Shown here piece by piece: positions 40,116 to 41,952 of a stretch of DNA of 41,952 nucleotides. Below the pieces are notes generated by a model. The model had not been told where the DNA came from and made no database searches. It worked only from the letters and a program-made list of their open reading frames with translations. The stretch spans positions 1 to 41,952 of the forward strand of contig DATJUT010000097.1 of NCBI GenBank assembly GCA_035502185.1, written 5' to 3'. A program made the translations under genes and the position numbers. Each line of letters starts with the position of its first letter. The stretch's first letter is position 1. The stretch is from Gemmatimonadales bacterium. GTDB taxonomy: Bacteria > Gemmatimonadota > Gemmatimonadetes > Gemmatimonadales > JACORV01.

Positions 40116-40589
40116 TCAGAACAGCACCCCGCCCGACAGCGCGAAGGCGCTGCTGCTCCTGACCAGCACCAGGCGCAGCTCCGCGAACGGCGTGATTGCG
40201 CCCAGTCCCGGGAACTGGGTTCCCCCGATGAGGTCGATGCCGGCGCCCGTTCTCCTGCCGTGCAGAATGGCCAGCCCGGCGCCGACGTACGGCGCGATCG
40301 TCTTCACCGTCGGGATGTCGAAGTGGTACGTGCCGGTCGCGTCGATCCCCCAGCCCGTTTCACCGTTCGGGAAGTAGAGGTTGAACGCCCCCATCACCCC
40401 GAGGCCCTTCACGGTCGGAATCGCCTTGGCGAGACTGGCCTCCACCCGTCCACCGACTCCGAGGCCGATGCCGTTGCTGGCCCAGTTCAGCTGCGGCCCG
40501 AACTGGATCTGCGCGCGGGCCGTCTGAGCGGTGGCGGCGGCCAGACAGGCGACGCCGGTGGCGGTGAGCAGACGAAACCTCGAACTCAT
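40116..40589 (-). CDS. small outer-membrane beta-barrel-like protein (paralogue B)
   Basis: The 157-residue product has a signal peptide ending ARA-Q at about residue 26 and strands rich in Gly and aromatics. It ends SGGVLF with a terminal Phe. It is the paralogue of the protein at 17513-18022, shorter by 12 residues in the loops. The ATG at 40589 has GGGAGG 4 nt upstream. Convergent with the STAS-like gene. Function unknown. Confidence 0.78.
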   Translation of the reverse strand: MSSRFRLLTATGVACLAAATAQTARAQIQFGPQLNWASNGIGLGVGGRVEASLAKAIPTVKGLGVMGAFNLYFPNGETGWGIDATGTYHFDIPTVKTIAPYVGAGLAILHGRRTGAGIDLIGGTQFPGLGAITPFAELRLVLVRSSSAFALSGGVLF

Positions 40590-40763
40590 GGAACCTCCCT
40601 GGGGGGTGAGAGTCGAACGTCTTCCGGTCACGGGCCTGGCGCGCGACGGGGCCTCGGTCGGCCGAGCCGGAGCGCCGGCGCCGGTAACTACGGCGCGCGC
40701 CGGCGTCCATCAAGACGCCCGCCGACTCGGGTATCGGGGTTCGGCGAATGGGCAGGAACCGGA

Positions 40764-40804
40764 AGGCCCCGGAGCGCATCCGTCCGTCGGATGGCCCGGG
40801 GCCT
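40764..40804. terminator. strong hairpin in the 40.6-40.85 kb gap
   Basis: A perfect 9-bp stem pairs 40764-40772 with 40796-40804, with an inner 6-bp stem (CATCCG/CGGATG). It follows the truncated hydrolase on the minus strand and precedes the barrel gene. It lacks a clear T run, so termination is only possible. Confidence 0.35.
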
Positions 40805-40848
40805 CTGGCGTCTCGTGCGGCGGCCGGCGGCTCGCCGGCCGGGTGTCG

Positions 40849-41226
40849 CTAGAACATCCCGTGCGCCGCGTACCGGTCGTGCACGCGCTGGAGCACCAGC
40901 GGCAACCAGCGCACGTCGTTGTGGCCGAGGCCGGGATAGACGTACAGCACGTGCTCGACGCCGAGCGCCGTGAACAGCGAGTCCAGCCGCAGCTCGAAGC
41001 TCAACGCGACCGTCGAGTCGGCGTCGCCGTGATGGGTCTGGTAGGGCGTGCGAATGGTGCCGAGCCGAACGCCGGACGCCAGCGTGTAGTTGACGCCGAT
41101 GCAGACGAGTCCCCGGGACACGAACGTCGGCGCGATGAGACTGCCGAAGTCCGCGGCGCTGCTGCCGCGGCCGTGACTGAGGACGACGGCCGCGAACGGG
41201 CCCGTTCCCTCCGGCCTGTAAACCAT
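40849..41226 (-). CDS. truncated alpha/beta hydrolase (dienelactone-hydrolase-like), probably decayed
   Basis: The 125-residue product has the first core strand and HG loop (AAVVLSHGRGSS), then jumps after GVNYTLASG to the acid region THHGDADSTV and the histidine region YVYPGLGHNDV. The middle of about 100 residues with the GxSxG nucleophile elbow is missing. The normal N-terminal lead-in is missing too: the ATG lies 24 nt after the 3' end of a tRNA gene, without a Shine-Dalgarno. It looks like a gene remnant that still has an open frame. If made, it should be inactive. Confidence 0.6.
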   Translation of the reverse strand: MVYRPEGTGPFAAVVLSHGRGSSAADFGSLIAPTFVSRGLVCIGVNYTLASGVRLGTIRTPYQTHHGDADSTVALSFELRLDSLFTALGVEHVLYVYPGLGHNDVRWLPLVLQRVHDRYAAHGMF

Positions 41227-41250
41227 GGAACGCCGTGCTTCGAGTGGGAG

Positions 41251-41333
41251 TGCCCGAGGTGAGAGTCGAACTCACACGCCGTTGCCGGCACGGGATTTTG
41301 AGTCCCGCGTGTCTGCCATTCCACCACTCGGGC
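41251..41333 (-). tRNA. tRNA-Leu (anticodon CAA), copy 1
   Basis: The 83-nt sequence folds as a class II tRNA: acceptor GCCCGAG/CTCGGGC with discriminator A, anticodon loop CTCAAAA giving CAA, a long variable arm (GCCG/CGGC), and T arm GTGAG-TTCGACT-CTCAC. CCA is not encoded. It is identical to the copy at 41638-41720. It reads UUG codons. Confidence 0.93.
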
Positions 41334-41343
41334 GAGCGCACGC

Positions 41344-41349
41344 AATATA
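41344..41349 (-). promoter_or_regulatory. -10 box of tRNA-Leu copy 1
   Basis: TATATT lies 10 nt upstream of the tRNA, within GCTATATT that is shared with copy 2. No -35 match is seen. Confidence 0.45.
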
Positions 41350-41389
41350 GCGCCGGGCGCGGTGACGCCGCCGCGGCCAGCGCCGTCCC

Positions 41390-41512
41390 GTGCAGCGGGC
41401 GCGGCTGCTGATCATGCGGCAGCGGTTGATGCAGAACGTGCAGGCGATCCGCGAGGGCCGGTGGAGTCCGCCGGCGGGGAGGCCCGGCATGCCGGGCGGA
41501 CCCCCGGAATGA
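41390..41512 (+). pseudogene. possible 3' remnant of a coding gene
   Basis: In the 304-bp spacer between the two tRNA genes a 41-codon frame from a GTG to TGA has gene-like content: a helical stretch (RARLLIMRQRLMQNVQAIREG), then a Pro/Gly-rich end. It has no Shine-Dalgarno and is followed by a plus-strand terminator at 41588. It may be the tail of a lost gene. I do not recognise the family. The rest of 41334-41637 shows only the terminator and tRNA promoters. Confidence 0.3.
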
Positions 41513-41587
41513 GCCCCGGCCCGGGAGCGCGGTAGTCCCGAGCAGTTCCGCAACCTACCGCAAGCAGGAGCGCCCGTAGGACCCAAG

Positions 41588-41615
41588 CCCCCAGCACCCG
41601 CTGGGGGTTTGGCTT
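41588..41615 (+). terminator. intrinsic terminator before tRNA-Leu copy 2
   Basis: CCCCCAGC and GCTGGGGG pair perfectly around a 4-nt loop and are followed by TTTGGCTTT. It is on the plus strand and would stop transcription entering from the spacer. Confidence 0.65.
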
Positions 41616-41623
41616 TGCGGGGC

Positions 41624-41629
41624 TATATT
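41624..41629 (+). promoter_or_regulatory. -10 box of tRNA-Leu copy 2
   Basis: TATATT lies 8 nt upstream of the tRNA, in the same GCTATATT context as copy 1. The -35 position falls in the preceding terminator stem and has no consensus. Confidence 0.45.
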
Positions 41630-41637
41630 CCCGGCTC

Positions 41638-41720
41638 GCCCGAGTGGTGGAATGGCAGACACGCGGGACTCAAAATCCCGTGCCGGCAACGGCGTGTGAG
41701 TTCGACTCTCACCTCGGGCA
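41638..41720 (+). tRNA. tRNA-Leu (anticodon CAA), copy 2
   Basis: This sequence is identical over 83 nt to copy 1 at 41251-41333 but on the opposite strand, so the pair forms an inverted repeat with a 304-bp spacer. The cloverleaf has all arms, with anticodon CAA. No CCA is encoded. The flanks differ within a few bases of the 3' end and after about 20 bases on the 5' side. Confidence 0.95.
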
Positions 41721-41745
41721 CTCAAGACGGACAACGACTTACGAC

Positions 41746-41767
41746 GCGGGGCGCTTCGGCGCCCCGC
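41746..41767. terminator. UUCG-loop hairpin after tRNA-Leu copy 2
   Basis: A perfect 9-bp stem closes a TTCG tetraloop between the tRNA and the facing gene end at 41772. It is very stable but has no T run; it may end both transcripts. Confidence 0.45.
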
Positions 41768-41771
41768 CGTG

Positions 41772-41952
41772 CTACCGGCCCGCGCGGGCCTTGGCTTCGA
41801 CGTCCGGGGTGACGGGGTCGTCGAGGGCGACGCGGTCGCGGTTCTGCCGAACCACGCGCGCGAACAGCGTCAGATCGCGGTCGAACAGGAAGCGCCACAG
41901 CAATCGGGCCCACGAAGTGTGCGAGGCCAGCGACCCGTACACCTCCGGAGCC
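41772..41952 (-). CDS. C-terminal end of an unidentified protein (partial)
   Basis: The last 59 codons of a minus-strand gene run from the right edge to a TAG at 41772. Third positions are nearly all G or C, which supports real coding. The segment has an amphipathic, Trp/Arg/Leu-rich part (SWARLLWRFLFDRDL) and a charged tail ending EAKARAGR. I do not recognise the family from this piece; the start lies outside the window. Confidence 0.6.
   Translation of the reverse strand, partial: APEVYGSLASHTSWARLLWRFLFDRDLTLFARVVRQNRDRVALDDPVTPDVEAKARAGR

Noticed and set aside
40106-40117. 12-bp palindrome GACCTCGAGGTC at the end of paralogue B
   Set aside because: Too short to claim a function; it overlaps the stop codon and has no repeat elsewhere that I saw.
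40590-40848. Gap between paralogue B and the hydrolase remnant checked for a gene
   Set aside because: Only hairpins (40764-40804 and a GC stem near 40820-40840) and the paralogue B leader are seen; no supported frame.
41251-41720. Integrated phage or genomic island at the tRNA genes
   Set aside because: No integrase, transposase or attachment-site duplication beyond the whole-tRNA copy is visible in the window.

Overview
The window is a GC-rich bacterial chromosome segment with strong third-position GC bias, very tight gene packing and many GTG, TTG and probable CTG starts. Gene content and order suggest Gemmatimonadota: a nuoA-I block, a b558-type succinate dehydrogenase, gap-pgk-tpiA-secG, a dnaB-radA neighbourhood, and a TonB-receptor-like outer-membrane protein. 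This placement is inference; no marker in the window proves it.

Layout. 1-7.7 kb, minus strand: nuoA-B-C-D-E-F-G-H-I of respiratory complex I, running off the left edge inside nuoI. 7.8-9.9 kb: dcd (+), then minus-strand genes for an exported truncated haemoglobin, a GroES-like protein and a YCII protein, separated by GTGAGAG-type repeat arrays. 10-13.4 kb (+): sdhC-A-B, ending in a 146-nt imperfect palindrome. 13.5-18 kb (-): mdh, trmL, moaE, moaD, an M61 peptidase and a small outer-membrane barrel. 18.1 kb: a small membrane protein (+) behind a good promoter. 18.6-38.4 kb: one long minus-strand run read from icd towards hup: icd, pepA, a TonB-receptor-like protein, yicC, gmk, rpoZ, coaBC, family-4 UDG, dnaB, radA, ispD, tsaC, an LMW-PTP-like phosphatase, aroE, a comF-family gene, gap, pgk, tpiA, secG, carA, hup. 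Most neighbours overlap by a few bases or sit 1 nt apart. 38.5-42 kb is accessory in character: a small channel-like protein, an XRE regulator with a divergent promoter region, an unknown STAS-like protein, a second copy of the small barrel, a truncated alpha/beta hydrolase, two identical tRNA-Leu(CAA) genes facing away from each other, and the end of an unidentified gene.

Functionally the window is mostly aerobic energy metabolism (complex I, succinate, malate and isocitrate dehydrogenases, lower glycolysis), nucleotide supply (Dcd, Gmk, CarA), cofactor synthesis (MoaD/MoaE, CoaBC, IspD), and DNA replication and repair (DnaB, RadA, UDG, HU). I see no phage, IS element, CRISPR array or obvious new defence system. 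The least explained parts are the intergenic repeats and palindromes, the tRNA-Leu inverted pair with gene debris, the AT-rich regulator region near 39.4 kb, the very short NuoG, and the exported globin.
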